This document shows positions 9,692 to 18,103 of a DNA stretch of 32,042 nt, piece after piece. Within the stretch, counting starts at the first letter, position 1. Each line of letters starts with the position of its first letter. The translations under genes and the position numbers were made by a program. This DNA is from an uncultured Bacteroidia bacterium (GTDB taxonomy: Bacteria; Bacteroidota; Bacteroidia; Bacteroidales; Prolixibacteraceae). The notes beneath the pieces were generated by a model. The model saw nothing but the letters and a program-made list of their open reading frames with translations, was not told where the DNA came from and ran no database searches. Location: NCBI GenBank assembly GCA_903907075.1, contig CAIVMQ010000004.1, positions 1-32,042 on the forward strand, in the 5' to 3' direction.

Positions 9692-10384
9692 ATGCAATTA
9701 GAACCATTACCGTTTGATTTTCTGCAGGGAGAGATACTTGTGTTTGACAAACCATTGGATTGGACCTCCTTTGATCTTGTTCATAAAGTTCGTCTTATTA
9801 TTTGCAAAAAATTAAATATTAAGAAATTAAAGGTTGGGCATGCCGGAACATTGGACCCTAGAGCCACCGGAATTTTAATTCTATGTACCGGGAAAGCAAC
9901 TTCAAAAATCGAAACTCTTCAAGCGGATGAAAAGGAGTACATTGCTACATTGAAATTTGGTGCCACAACACCTTCGTTTGACCTTGAGAGTGAAGAGGAC
10001 GCTCACTTTGATACCGATCATATTTCAAGGGATCTCTTAACCGGAATTTTGCCCCAATTTTTGGGCACCATTATGCAAGTTCCGCCTGAGTATTCGGCCA
10101 TTAAGATTAATGGGAAAAGGGCGTATGAGTATGCCAGAAAAGGGATTGCAGTTGAAATAAAGTCTAAAGTTCTGGAGATTAAGGAGATTGAGATTTTAAG
10201 TTTTGATCTTCCAGAGGTAAAGCTCCGAATTGTGTGTGGAAAAGGGACCTATATCCGTGCTCTTGCACGTGATATTGGAGTGGCACTTAATAGTGGCGCT
10301 TACCTTACCGGATTGCGTCGTACAAGAGTTGGTAAGTATGATCTTAATCAGGCAATTAAACTTGAAGATTTTTTAAGAACATAA
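9692..10384 (+). CDS. truB: tRNA pseudouridine(55) synthase TruB
   Basis: A 230-residue enzyme that isomerises uridine 55 in the T-loop of tRNAs. The family signature GHAGTLDPRATGILILCTG spans 49-67 and includes the catalytic Asp55. The second conserved block is QVPPEYSAIKINGKRAYEYAR, and the third is CGKGTYIRALARDIG. The short length is normal for Bacteroidota, which lack the long C-terminal PUA extension of the E. coli enzyme. It sits 17 nt after the DUF3098 gene and 47 nt before queA, so all three are probably one operon. Confidence 0.96.
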   Translation: MQLEPLPFDFLQGEILVFDKPLDWTSFDLVHKVRLIICKKLNIKKLKVGHAGTLDPRATGILILCTGKATSKIETLQADEKEYIATLKFGATTPSFDLESEEDAHFDTDHISRDLLTGILPQFLGTIMQVPPEYSAIKINGKRAYEYARKGIAVEIKSKVLEIKEIEILSFDLPEVKLRIVCGKGTYIRALARDIGVALNSGAYLTGLRRTRVGKYDLNQAIKLEDFLRT

Positions 10385-10431
10385 TTATTTTTTATTAATA
10401 ATCGAAATAACCAGCATAAAAGTCATCATCT

Positions 10432-11481
10432 ATGAAGCTTTCAAAATTTAAGTACCATTTACCGGAGGAGCTTATCGCACTCCATCCGACCCAAAACAGA
10501 GACGAATCTCGGTTAATGGTTTTGCATCGGAATACAGGTGAGATTGAACACAAAATATTTAAAGATGTGGTTGATTATTTCAGCAACGACGATATTATGG
10601 TGTTTAATAATACCAAGGTTTTTCCTGCCCGTCTATATGGGAATAAGGAGAAAACAGGGGCTCAGATTGAGGTATTTTTGCTGCGTGAGTTAAATCGCGA
10701 ACAACGGCTCTGGGATGTGCTTGTCGATCCTGCACGCAAAATAAGAATTGGCAATAAGCTCTATTTTGGAGATGATGATCTTCTTGTTGCTGAGGTTATT
10801 GATAATACGACATCTCGCGGTAGAACCTTACGTTTCCTTTTCGATGGCAGTTATGAAGAGTTTAAGGATGCCTTATATAATTTGGGAGAAACACCATTAC
10901 CTAAGTTTATTAATCGCCCAGTTGAGGAGGAGGATGCACTGCGTTATCAAACAGTATATGCCAAACATGAAGGGGCTGTTGCCGCCCCTACAGCGGGACT
11001 TCATTTTAGTCGCGAGTTGCTAAAACGCCTTGAGATTAAAGGGATTAATTTTGCAGATATTACCCTGCATGTTGGACTTGGAAATTTTAGAAGTGTCGAT
11101 GTTGAAGATTTGACAAAGCACAAGATGGATTCAGAGCAAATATGGATTAGAGACGAGGCTGTTGAAATAGTCAATAATGCCAGAGCAAATAAACAGCATA
11201 TCTGTGCTGTAGGTACAACCGTTATGCGGACTCTTGAGAGCTCTGTATCTACCAATGGGATGTTAAAACCTTACGAAGGGTGGACGAATAAGTTTATTTT
11301 TCCTCCCTACGATTTTTCTGTTGCAGATTGTATGATTTCAAATTTTCATCTGCCACTCTCTACCCTCCTTATGATGGTTGCCGCTTTTGCCGGATATGAT
11401 AAACTGATGAATGCTTATAAGGTCGCAATAAAGGAGAAGTATCGCTTTGGAACCTATGGCGACGCGATGCTAATAGTTTGA
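10432..11481 (+). CDS. queA: tRNA preQ1(34) S-adenosylmethionine ribosyltransferase-isomerase QueA
   Basis: A 349-residue enzyme. It transfers and isomerises the ribose of S-adenosylmethionine onto preQ1 at the wobble position of tRNA to make epoxyqueuosine. Visible signatures are [23 protein letters not shown] at the N-terminus, [57 protein letters not shown] and [19 protein letters not shown] near the C-terminus. Length fits the family. It is the last gene of the run and ends 12 nt before a strong hairpin terminator. No other queuosine genes are in the window. Confidence 0.97.
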   Translation: MKLSKFKYHLPEELIALHPTQNRDESRLMVLHRNTGEIEHKIFKDVVDYFSNDDIMVFNNTKVFPARLYGNKEKTGAQIEVFLLRELNREQRLWDVLVDPARKIRIGNKLYFGDDDLLVAEVIDNTTSRGRTLRFLFDGSYEEFKDALYNLGETPLPKFINRPVEEEDALRYQTVYAKHEGAVAAPTAGLHFSRELLKRLEIKGINFADITLHVGLGNFRSVDVEDLTKHKMDSEQIWIRDEAVEIVNNARANKQHICAVGTTVMRTLESSVSTNGMLKPYEGWTNKFIFPPYDFSVADCMISNFHLPLSTLLMMVAAFAGYDKLMNAYKVAIKEKYRFGTYGDAMLIV

Positions 11482-11493
11482 TTTATAGCAATC

Positions 11494-11537
11494 TATAGAT
11501 ACAAAGGGCGGAAATATTTCCGCCCTTTGTATCTATA
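11494..11537. terminator. Bidirectional hairpin terminator between queA and efp
   Basis: The arms 11494-11511 and 11520-11537 form a perfect 18-bp inverted repeat around an 8-nt A/T loop. The loop-proximal part is GC-rich (GGGCGG) and the distal part is AT-rich. It lies between two convergent genes, 12 nt after queA and 12 nt beyond the efp stop, so it probably ends transcription from both sides. There is no long T-run after the stem, but the AT-rich base of the stem can serve. Confidence 0.85.
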
Positions 11538-11549
11538 AGAGTATGTGAA

Positions 11550-12119
11550 TTATTTCTTAACTCGCTCGTAATATGATTTATCACGGGTATCAATTTTAAT
11601 AATATCACCCTGATTGATAAACAGAGGAACCATGATAATTGCTCCGGTCTCAACGGTTGCTTGTTTTAAAGCTGTTGAGGAGGCCGTATTTCCCCGATCA
11701 CCCGATTCGGTATAGGTAATCTCAAGTTCGATAAACGGCGGAAACTCAACGGTTAGAGGAGTTTCTGTTTCGGCATGATACATAATTTCAAGCGTCATCC
11801 CTTCCTTCATAAGATCTGCATTATCGACTAGTTCAGAACCTATCGAGACCTGCTCGAAAGTCTCAGAATTCATAAAATTATACCCCATCTCATCCTTATA
11901 GAGAAACTGGTATGGCCTGCGCTCAATTCGCACCGTGTTTATCTTAGTCCCAACAGAGAACGTATTATCGATCACTTTCCCTGTTTTTAAGTTTTTAAGT
12001 TTTGTCCGAACGAAGGCCGGACCTTTACCCGGTTTTACATGTTGAAAAGATACAACCTGAAATAGTTGTTCGTTAAATTCGATGCACAGCCCGTTGCGAA
12101 TCTCTGCTGTTGTTGCCAT
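11550..12119 (-). CDS. efp: Elongation factor P
   Basis: A 189-residue protein with three beta-barrel domains. It binds between the P and E sites of the ribosome and relieves stalling at proline runs. The KOW-like domain I carries the loop HVKPGKGPAFVR, where Lys32 takes the place of the modified tip lysine of E. coli EF-P. Domain II contains KTGKVIDNTFSVG and the Y..EMGYNFMN segment. Domain III ends with IKIDTRDKSYYERVKK. No lysine-modifying genes (epmA/epmB or ymfI types) are nearby. It is transcribed alone toward the shared terminator after queA. Confidence 0.96.
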   Translation of the reverse strand: MATTAEIRNGLCIEFNEQLFQVVSFQHVKPGKGPAFVRTKLKNLKTGKVIDNTFSVGTKINTVRIERRPYQFLYKDEMGYNFMNSETFEQVSIGSELVDNADLMKEGMTLEIMYHAETETPLTVEFPPFIELEITYTESGDRGNTASSTALKQATVETGAIIMVPLFINQGDIIKIDTRDKSYYERVKK

Positions 12120-12176
12120 TAGCGTTGTTATTTGTGATATTTAAAAGTAACTCAAACCCGAAAGGGTTATTTTTGC

Positions 12177-12184
12177 CAAATTTA
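12177..12184 (-). promoter_or_regulatory. Candidate -7 promoter box for efp
   Basis: The reverse strand reads TAAATTTG, a full match to TAnnTTTG, about 58 nt before the efp ATG. The GGGTT/AACCC hairpin at 12155-12168 would lie at the start of the transcript. No -33 box is obvious. Confidence 0.45.
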
Positions 12185-12423
12185 GACAAAACGATCAAAA
12201 CTTTGATAAAATAATTATCCTCCTTACTTATCGCAATTATTTTTTATAAAAATATGATAATAAGCGTATTATATATTTTTTGCCCTGTGTTTACTAATTG
12301 ATCTATGATAAAAATAAAATCTGGTACTCTACATGGTGTTCGATTTTAGGCTCATGAAGGGTTAAATAGCACTCTATATTGGCAATGGTTTACAAATGCG
12401 CGATTATACCGATTATTTTCGGC

Positions 12424-12431
12424 TAATTTTG
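12424..12431 (+). promoter_or_regulatory. Candidate -7 promoter box for the TauE/SafE gene
   Basis: TAATTTTG matches TAnnTTTG and lies 26 nt before the ATG at 12458, giving a leader of roughly 20 nt. The upstream -33 element is not clear. Confidence 0.4.
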
Positions 12432-12457
12432 CCCCAAATTTATTTTTACCTTCGTCA

Positions 12458-13216
12458 ATGGTTGAATTATCATCATCATTTGGATTAACAATTACAGATT
12501 GGTCTCTTATTGTAGTTTGTGCGATGCTTGTTGGAATGGCGAAAGCCGGTATTCCCGGTATTTCAATGATCGTCGTTCCTACACTTGCATTAATATTTGG
12601 TGGCAAACAGTCTACCGGAATTCTTTTGCCAATTCTCATTATGGCCGATGTTTTCGGGGTAATCTATTACCATCGTCATGCCCATTGGAAACATCTTTTA
12701 AGGGCATTACCATGGGCCATTCTAGGACTTTTACTAGCCCTTTGGGTCGGCAACCAGGTTAACGACTCTCAATTTAAGCGGATGATTGCAATCATAGTCT
12801 TTCTTAGTATAGCGGTAATGATATGGAAAGATTATGGATACAAAAAAGAGCTAACTTCTGATCATTGGTCGTTTGCAGCACTTCTGGGTATAATGGGCGG
12901 CATAGCTACAATGATAGGAAATGTCGCAGGTCCAATTTTTGCTATTTATCTTTTAGCAATGCACCTCGACAAAAAGAGTTATATTGGAACAACAGCCTGG
13001 TTTTTTTTTATCATCAACGTATTAAAATTCCCTTTGCAAGCCTTAGTCTGGAAAAATATCTCGGTTAATAGCCTTGCCCTTGACCTAATGCTTCTTCCGG
13101 CGATAGCACTGGGTGCCTGGCTCGGCATTACTATGGTTAAACGAATTCCTGAATTGATCTATAAATGGCTCGTAATGGCAATTACTGTAGTTTCTGCCTT
13201 TCTAATTTTTGTTTAA
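12458..13216 (+). CDS. TauE/SafE family sulfite/organic-anion exporter
   Basis: A 252-residue inner-membrane protein with about eight predicted helices. The two family half-repeats begin with GMAKAGIPGISMIVVPTLALIFGGKQSTGILLPI (positions about 27-60) and GIMGGIATMIGNVAGPIFAIYLLA (about 144-167). Members of TauE/SafE export sulfite, sulfoacetate or related anions. The substrate here cannot be told, since no sulfur-metabolism genes are adjacent. A short frame-initial segment and an upstream TAATTTTG box support the ATG at 12458. It appears to be a single-gene unit: an AT-rich hairpin follows before the adaptor gene. Confidence 0.88.
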   Translation: MVELSSSFGLTITDWSLIVVCAMLVGMAKAGIPGISMIVVPTLALIFGGKQSTGILLPILIMADVFGVIYYHRHAHWKHLLRALPWAILGLLLALWVGNQVNDSQFKRMIAIIVFLSIAVMIWKDYGYKKELTSDHWSFAALLGIMGGIATMIGNVAGPIFAIYLLAMHLDKKSYIGTTAWFFFIINVLKFPLQALVWKNISVNSLALDLMLLPAIALGAWLGITMVKRIPELIYKWLVMAITVVSAFLIFV

Positions 13217-13264
13217 TTAGATGATATAAGCTAGAATTTAAACTGTATATATTTGATATTCAAT

Positions 13265-13306
13265 AAATAAATCCAAGGTTAATGCTTTTTGTTTTTGGAT
13301 TTATTT
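13265..13306 (+). terminator. AT-rich hairpin after the TauE/SafE gene
   Basis: The arms 13265-13276 and 13295-13306 are a perfect 12-bp inverted repeat (AAATAAATCCAA and its complement) with an 18-nt T-rich loop. It starts 49 nt past the stop. The stem is AT-rich and not followed by a clean T-run, so terminator function is plausible but not certain. Confidence 0.45.
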
Positions 13307-13418
13307 CGGAATTTGTTCAAAATTGTCTAATTTTATCCCCTGTCAAAGTTGGTAATTTTTTATTTAATGAATAGAGAGTTAGTAATTAGCAGATTAAAGT
13401 AACCTATAATTTACAGTG

Positions 13419-14642
13419 ATGATTTTAACGCTACAAGCAATTAAGAAGGTTCAATTTTGGGTTTTTATCGCAGTGATGATTAGTTTCAATTCATGCAGAT
13501 TAATGCCCAAAGTGATTCATGCTAGTGATTGCATTTTACTTACCGTCGAGCGAGGGAATATTGTTGAACCCATTGAGGCTACTGGGACTGTTGAATCTGA
13601 GAACGAAGTGCTTATCCGTTCCCCATATACGAGTATCCTTAAAAAAATTTATAAGGAACCGGGGAGTCGGGTTCAGCGCGGAGATGCTATTTTAATGTTG
13701 GAGGATGAAGCCATTAAGGAGGAGATCGATAAGATTAAAGATCAGCTGGAGTTGAAACACAATACACTCGAAAAAAACAAACTTAATGAATATAGCACAA
13801 CGGTAGACCTTAATTACAGTGAAGAGGCTAAGAAATTAAATATAAGTTCGCTTAAAACGCAACTGGCAGATGAGCTGCAACTTTTGGATGTTGGCGGAAT
13901 ATCGCCTGCACGGATTGAAAAAACGAAGGAGGAGATAGCCCTTGCTGAAAAGGAGCTGGTCATGCTAAAACAGCGTAATGCGATTCGCCTTAAACAACTT
14001 AACGCAGAGGAGCAGGGGTTGAACATCGGGATTAAAATTCAGCAGAAGGATCTTGATGATAAAGTAAATACGCTTAATCAAATGCGGGTTGTTGCTCCAT
14101 CTGATGGTATCGTCCTCTCAATTTCGAATAAAGTTGGAGAGAAGATTAATATTGATAATGTATTAGTTCGGATGTCAGACCTTACGACATTTAAGATTTC
14201 AGGTTCGGTTGACGATAAGTTGGCTGATTATATAAAGACTGGCAGAGTGGTTTATGCGGTCATTGATTCGGAACGTCTTCCCGGAAGAATTGGAAATGTA
14301 ACCCCTGTGGTAGAGAATAACAAGATCTTATTTAACGTTCATTTGGAGCAGAAAAATCATCCAAAGTTAATTCCAAATCAACGGCTCGCTCTATGGGTAG
14401 TTAAAGATGAAGCTCTCAATACCCTTGTATTCAAGAATCTAAATCTTTTTGAAAAGGAAGTTCCCGGGGTGGTATACGTTTTGAAAAAAGGGGAAGCAAT
14501 CAGGCATGAGATCAGCACCGGGATTGTAAATATAGATCTTATTCAGGTGCTTTCAGGAGTAGAGGCGGGTGATACCATCGTAGTTCCCAAAAAGGGAAAC
14601 TCGGTATTTCGCAATGTTGAAAGCGTGGTAATAAACAAATAG
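13419..14642 (+). CDS. HlyD/MacA-type periplasmic adaptor subunit
   Basis: About 407 residues from the ATG at 13419; a GTG directly before it is less likely. A hydrophobic leader ends at a possible lipobox (FNSC, Cys about 26), so the protein may be a lipoprotein or carry a signal anchor. The split biotinyl-lipoyl domain consists of VESENEVLIRSPYTSILKKI..EPGSRVQRGDAILML and, after a long coiled coil (about 90-215), MRVVAPSDGIVLSI..KVGEKI. Beta-barrel and membrane-proximal domains follow (ISTGI..VLSGVEAGDTIVV). It should bridge an inner-membrane pump to TolC. The TolC gene follows after 4 nt, but no ABC or RND pump gene is adjacent. Export substrate unknown. Confidence 0.88.
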   Translation: MILTLQAIKKVQFWVFIAVMISFNSCRLMPKVIHASDCILLTVERGNIVEPIEATGTVESENEVLIRSPYTSILKKIYKEPGSRVQRGDAILMLEDEAIKEEIDKIKDQLELKHNTLEKNKLNEYSTTVDLNYSEEAKKLNISSLKTQLADELQLLDVGGISPARIEKTKEEIALAEKELVMLKQRNAIRLKQLNAEEQGLNIGIKIQQKDLDDKVNTLNQMRVVAPSDGIVLSISNKVGEKINIDNVLVRMSDLTTFKISGSVDDKLADYIKTGRVVYAVIDSERLPGRIGNVTPVVENNKILFNVHLEQKNHPKLIPNQRLALWVVKDEALNTLVFKNLNLFEKEVPGVVYVLKKGEAIRHEISTGIVNIDLIQVLSGVEAGDTIVVPKKGNSVFRNVESVVINK

Positions 14643-14646
14643 TACG

Positions 14647-16164
14647 ATGTTAAAAATAGTGGGGTTACTAATTTTGGGGACATTTATGGTCGGAAATATG
14701 CTGCAGGGGCAGGATAAAAAACCAGATACTGATGCAGTAAATTTAAAGCTTAACCTAAGTCTTCACAATGTCGTTGATCTGGCTATCGGGCAATCTTCGG
14801 CGATTAGATACATTCAGAATACAAATGTGAATTCGTTTTGGCGCTGGAAGAATTTTCAAAAGACATTTCTCCCCAATTTAGTAGTTTCAGGTACTTTGCC
14901 TAATTTTAATCAGTCTACTGTGCCTGTAACACAGCCCGATGGAAGTATCGAGTTTAAAGAGGTCTCTAATCTAATGGGATCGGCTAATCTCTCCCTTAAT
15001 CAGTCAATACCACTTACAGGAACCTATATTTATGCCTCCACATCTGCTAGCAGGGTTCAGGATTATTATAAAAAGCAAACAAATTTCTCTGGTAATCCGA
15101 TATCTTTTGGATTCTATCAGCCCATCTTTGCGTATAACTGGATGAAATGGTCAAAGAAGCTTGAGCCGATGATTTATAACGAATCGCAGAGGAATTTTAT
15201 TCAGGCTATTGAGGCGATAGCTTATACTGCAACTGCCCATTTCTTTAATTATCTGAGGGTTCAAACCGATTTTAAATTGGCTGAGAGTGCATTAAAGAAT
15301 AGTAATGATAATCTTAGGATAGCAAAGACGAAACAAAAATTAGGACAAATATCGGAGAATGACTTTTCACGCATTGAGCTCTCTGTTTTAAATGCTCAAA
15401 AAGCGTTAAACTCTGCAGGAATGCTATTAAAAAACTCCGACTTTGAACTTAAATCGTATGTTGGAATCGATCAGAATCAGGAGATTGAATTACAAGTCCC
15501 GTTAAACATAACTCTATTTGATATTGATTCAAAAAAGGCCCTTGAAGAGGCGAAATCAAATCGCCCTGAGGCGATAAACTTTGAAAGAAGACTGATTAAT
15601 TCTGAACGGGACTTAACGGCTGCTAAACGGGCCAACGGATTAACTGCTACAATATCAGGTAGTTATGGCCTGGCAAATAGTTCTGAATCGATGCAAGGAA
15701 TTTACAATTCACCGAATCGTTCGCAAATTTTGCAGTTAACAGTTAGTGTTCCTGTCTTGGACTGGGGACGTGCCGCATCTGCGGTAAAGATGGCTGAATC
15801 TCAACGAGATTTAGCTCAGTTTGATGTTCAAAAAGCGAAGGAAGATTTTGATAGAGGTGTTATCGTTCAGGTTGAACAATTTGGGCTCTTAAAAGGACAA
15901 CTTATAACGGCTAAAGAGGCCGATCGGGTAGCCGAAAACGGATATAAAATTGCCTTAAAGAGGTTTCAAAACGGAGAGATTAGCATAACCGACTTAAATA
16001 TTGCACTCTCAGAACGTGAGAGTGCCAAAAGGGATTACATCGGATCACTCTCAACTTATTGGCTAGCCTATTATAATCTGAGGATTTTAACCCTTTACGA
16101 TTTTGAGACTGATCAAAAGATCAAATATGAAAATCCTATGCTTGCTAAAGTGCTCGCTAACTAG
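14647..16164 (+). CDS. TolC family outer-membrane channel
   Basis: A 505-residue protein with a signal peptide (MLKIVGLLILGTFMVGNMLQGQ). It has the two-repeat helical-barrel layout of outer-membrane efflux proteins: helices in each half around LRIAKTKQKLGQISENDFSRIELSVLNAQ and YKIALKRFQNGEISITDLNIALSERESAKRDYIGSL, with membrane strands between them. It forms the outer-membrane and periplasmic exit duct for the adaptor encoded 4 nt upstream. Length is near the family norm (about 420-500). The partner pump is not in the window. A rubrerythrin-like lipoprotein gene follows after 65 nt and may share the transcript. Confidence 0.92.
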   Translation: MLKIVGLLILGTFMVGNMLQGQDKKPDTDAVNLKLNLSLHNVVDLAIGQSSAIRYIQNTNVNSFWRWKNFQKTFLPNLVVSGTLPNFNQSTVPVTQPDGSIEFKEVSNLMGSANLSLNQSIPLTGTYIYASTSASRVQDYYKKQTNFSGNPISFGFYQPIFAYNWMKWSKKLEPMIYNESQRNFIQAIEAIAYTATAHFFNYLRVQTDFKLAESALKNSNDNLRIAKTKQKLGQISENDFSRIELSVLNAQKALNSAGMLLKNSDFELKSYVGIDQNQEIELQVPLNITLFDIDSKKALEEAKSNRPEAINFERRLINSERDLTAAKRANGLTATISGSYGLANSSESMQGIYNSPNRSQILQLTVSVPVLDWGRAASAVKMAESQRDLAQFDVQKAKEDFDRGVIVQVEQFGLLKGQLITAKEADRVAENGYKIALKRFQNGEISITDLNIALSERESAKRDYIGSLSTYWLAYYNLRILTLYDFETDQKIKYENPMLAKVLAN

Positions 16165-16229
16165 TAGATTATTCGAATTCAATCGATATTAACGAACTCA
16201 ATTATCACAATAAATTTTAACCCCCTTTT

Positions 16230-16865
16230 ATGAACCAAGATCTCAGGTTGATTCTTATTTGTGCTATTTCATTGTGTTTGATCTGTTGCACCAAATCGAA
16301 TTCCCAAAAATCTCTGGAGGGGTTATTCGAGTCTTATAAATCAGAATTAGTCTCTTCCGCAAAATTCACTAAATATGCATTGGCCGCTCGAAGTGATGGG
16401 TTAGATACTCTCTCACATTTATTAGTGGCAATAGCTCAATCAGACAGTATTCATGCTGCAAATCACGCTAAGGTGCTTGAGAAATTTGGGAAAGATCACG
16501 AAACATACGAGAAAGCTGACATTGCGGTAAAGGCAACTCCCGAGAATCTAAAATTGGTCTTAAAAGAGAAAAGTTTTGTTATGCAATCGGCATATCCCGG
16601 CTTTATAAAACGTGCAGAACAGGAAAAGATCCCTCAAGTGGCTACAACATTATCATGGGCCTATAACGTGGAAAAAAAACAATTGCAATATCTCCGAATG
16701 GCGTCAACAATAATTAGTAAGGGGAATGAAAAAAAAATCCCTCTTGTTTGGTTAATCTGTCCAACTTGCGGTGATATTTACTCGCTGCAAGATTTAAAGG
16801 GAAAATGTGAATTTTGTCTCACCGCCCAAGAGAATTTTATGGGCTATAAGAGTCCTGCGGAATAA
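16230..16865 (+). CDS. Rubrerythrin-like lipoprotein with altered di-iron site
   Basis: A 211-residue protein. The leader LILICAISLCLICC ends at a lipobox (Cys19 or Cys20), which predicts a lipid-anchored exported protein. The rest follows the rubrerythrin plan: a four-helix ferritin-like domain (about 28-165) and a C-terminal rubredoxin-like knuckle with C177, C180, C193 and C196 (CPTCG, CEFC). Aligned by eye to remembered rubrerythrin consensus, E39, H75 and E148 are kept. The other ligand positions appear as D72, K114, V117 and Q151, so a normal di-iron centre looks doubtful. Rubrerythrins usually reduce peroxide in the cytoplasm, and an exported degenerate form is unusual. It may be a redox or metal-binding partner of the preceding export pair; that is inference. 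Confidence 0.75.
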   Translation: MNQDLRLILICAISLCLICCTKSNSQKSLEGLFESYKSELVSSAKFTKYALAARSDGLDTLSHLLVAIAQSDSIHAANHAKVLEKFGKDHETYEKADIAVKATPENLKLVLKEKSFVMQSAYPGFIKRAEQEKIPQVATTLSWAYNVEKKQLQYLRMASTIISKGNEKKIPLVWLICPTCGDIYSLQDLKGKCEFCLTAQENFMGYKSPAE

Positions 16866-16896
16866 AAAAAGAGGCAACCTTCGTCGCCCCTTTCTC
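16864..16896 (-). terminator. Hairpin terminator for tpx (possibly bidirectional)
   Basis: On the reverse strand GAAAGGGGC and GCCTCTTT can pair, with one mismatch, around a roughly 10-nt loop. A run of seven T follows (the A-run 16864-16870 on the given strand). It lies beyond the tpx stop on that strand and at the end of the convergent rubrerythrin-like gene. Confidence 0.55.
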
Positions 16897-16969
16897 TAAA
16901 TAGTTACAATTTTAATTCAGCCAGAGAAGCTCTGTTATCGCCTGAATTGATTTTATGCGATTAAGTGTG

Positions 16970-17479
16970 TTACAGACTCTTTACGGCTGCGATTGCCGCT
17001 TCGTAATTGGGTTCATGGGTTATCTCAGTAACGTGCTCAACATATCGCACAATTCCAGCAGCATCAATAATAACAGTTCCGCGTGCTAAGAGTCTAAGCT
17101 CCTTAATCACGAATCCATATTTGCCTCCGAAATCGAGATCCTTATGATCCGAAATAGTGATAATATTTTTAAGCCCTTCTGCATCACAGAATCTACTCTG
17201 GGCAAAAGGGAGGTCGCAGGATATCGACAATATAATTGCTCCATTAAGTTGGTCTAACTCAGAATTAAATCGCCTGTTCTGAAGTACACAGATCCCTGTG
17301 TCAACAGATGGGTAAACGGCGATGACAACTACTTTTCCGGTAAAATCTGATAATTTTACTGGGTTTAGTCCCGCTCCGACGGCTTTAAAATCCGGTGCTT
17401 TATCCCCAACTTTAATCTCATTTCCCATCAAGGTTAGTGGGCTTCCAGCAAATGTTACTTCTACAGAATTCTCTTTCAT
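16970..17479 (-). CDS. tpx: Thiol peroxidase (atypical 2-Cys peroxiredoxin)
   Basis: A 169-residue Tpx-type peroxiredoxin that reduces hydrogen and alkyl peroxides using thioredoxin. The peroxidatic motif is PSVDTGIC, with T61 and Cys64. The resolving Cys98 lies in LPFAQSRFCDAEGL. An additional Cys88 precedes that segment. The C-terminal RGTVIIDAAGIVRYVEHV is also typical. The protein has no signal peptide, so it is cytoplasmic. It converges on the rubrerythrin-like gene, another peroxide-linked family, but the two are on opposite strands and are unlikely to share control directly. Confidence 0.95.
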   Translation of the reverse strand: MKENSVEVTFAGSPLTLMGNEIKVGDKAPDFKAVGAGLNPVKLSDFTGKVVVIAVYPSVDTGICVLQNRRFNSELDQLNGAIILSISCDLPFAQSRFCDAEGLKNIITISDHKDLDFGGKYGFVIKELRLLARGTVIIDAAGIVRYVEHVTEITHEPNYEAAIAAVKSL

Positions 17480-17636
17480 TTATAACGTTTCTTTTTTGAA
17501 TTTTTTTGAAAATAAATTAGTTATTCAGCATAATCTAGAGAATTAAAGCACTCATGATGTAAGTTCGTTAATTACCTAAATGATTATAGAAACAAATTAA
17601 TCTGTAAATTGTTGGACAAGGGTAGAAAAAAATGGA

Positions 17637-18023
17637 TTAATTTTTTCGGTTAAAATCAAATATCCGATAAAAATAGGCTAGTGCGATCTTTACAATCTCT
17701 TCAGAATTTTTTGTGATCAGTTGGGTGACTACATATTGCACAAAAATTCCGAGAATGCGTAACAACCGATTTTGAGAGGTTCTTATTACAAGATTTCGCG
17801 ACAGATAGCCTGAAATTACTCCTGCGATAGTTTGAAATACATGATTTTTAAATTCCGAAGTGGTTGTTAAATCGTTAATGGCTTTGCGCAGAATATTAAA
17901 AGGCTTAAGGCTCTCATAAGCTATCGTAAATTGTTCTTTAAAGAGATCTTCTTCAATGATCTTTCGTTGTTCTAAAACGATGATAGCCCTATGAAGAGCC
18001 TGGGTCGAATCAATTTTTTGCAT
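17637..18023 (-). CDS. Hypothetical protein, last gene of the YtxH/holin-like group
   Basis: A 128-residue protein not assigned to a named family. The N-terminal 50 residues are charged and helical (LHRAIIVLEQRKIIEEDLFKEQF). The C-terminal half alternates basic residues with hydrophobic stretches (IAGVISGYL, LLRILGIFVQYVVTQLIT), suggesting membrane association without a clear full helix. It is the third gene of a same-strand set with the YtxH-domain and holin-like proteins, separated by 80 nt from the latter, so an envelope role linked to them is inferred. Coding looks real, since the frame is uninterrupted and has codon usage like its neighbours. Confidence 0.65.
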   Translation of the reverse strand: MQKIDSTQALHRAIIVLEQRKIIEEDLFKEQFTIAYESLKPFNILRKAINDLTTTSEFKNHVFQTIAGVISGYLSRNLVIRTSQNRLLRILGIFVQYVVTQLITKNSEEIVKIALAYFYRIFDFNRKN

Positions 18024-18103
18024 ACTAAAAATTAACTGCCAACGTATTTAATTTTTTGCCCGCCAGACGAATCTAAAATAGGTATTATGGTTCAGAATGG
18101 CGA

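Larger units (their letters stand above)
12120..12457. other. Intergenic region between divergent efp and TauE-like genes
   Basis: This 338-bp AT-rich stretch has no convincing gene. It contains a small inverted repeat (AACCC/GGGTT at 12155-12168 around a 4-nt loop) that would sit in the efp leader, and a promoter-like box for each flanking gene. A 95-codon reverse-strand frame ending at 12352 overlaps the TauE-like start and looks spurious. Confidence 0.5.

Noticed and set aside
12352..12639. 95-codon reverse-strand frame at the start of the TauE/SafE gene
   Set aside because: It overlaps the TauE N-terminal repeat in antisense and has no family resemblance.
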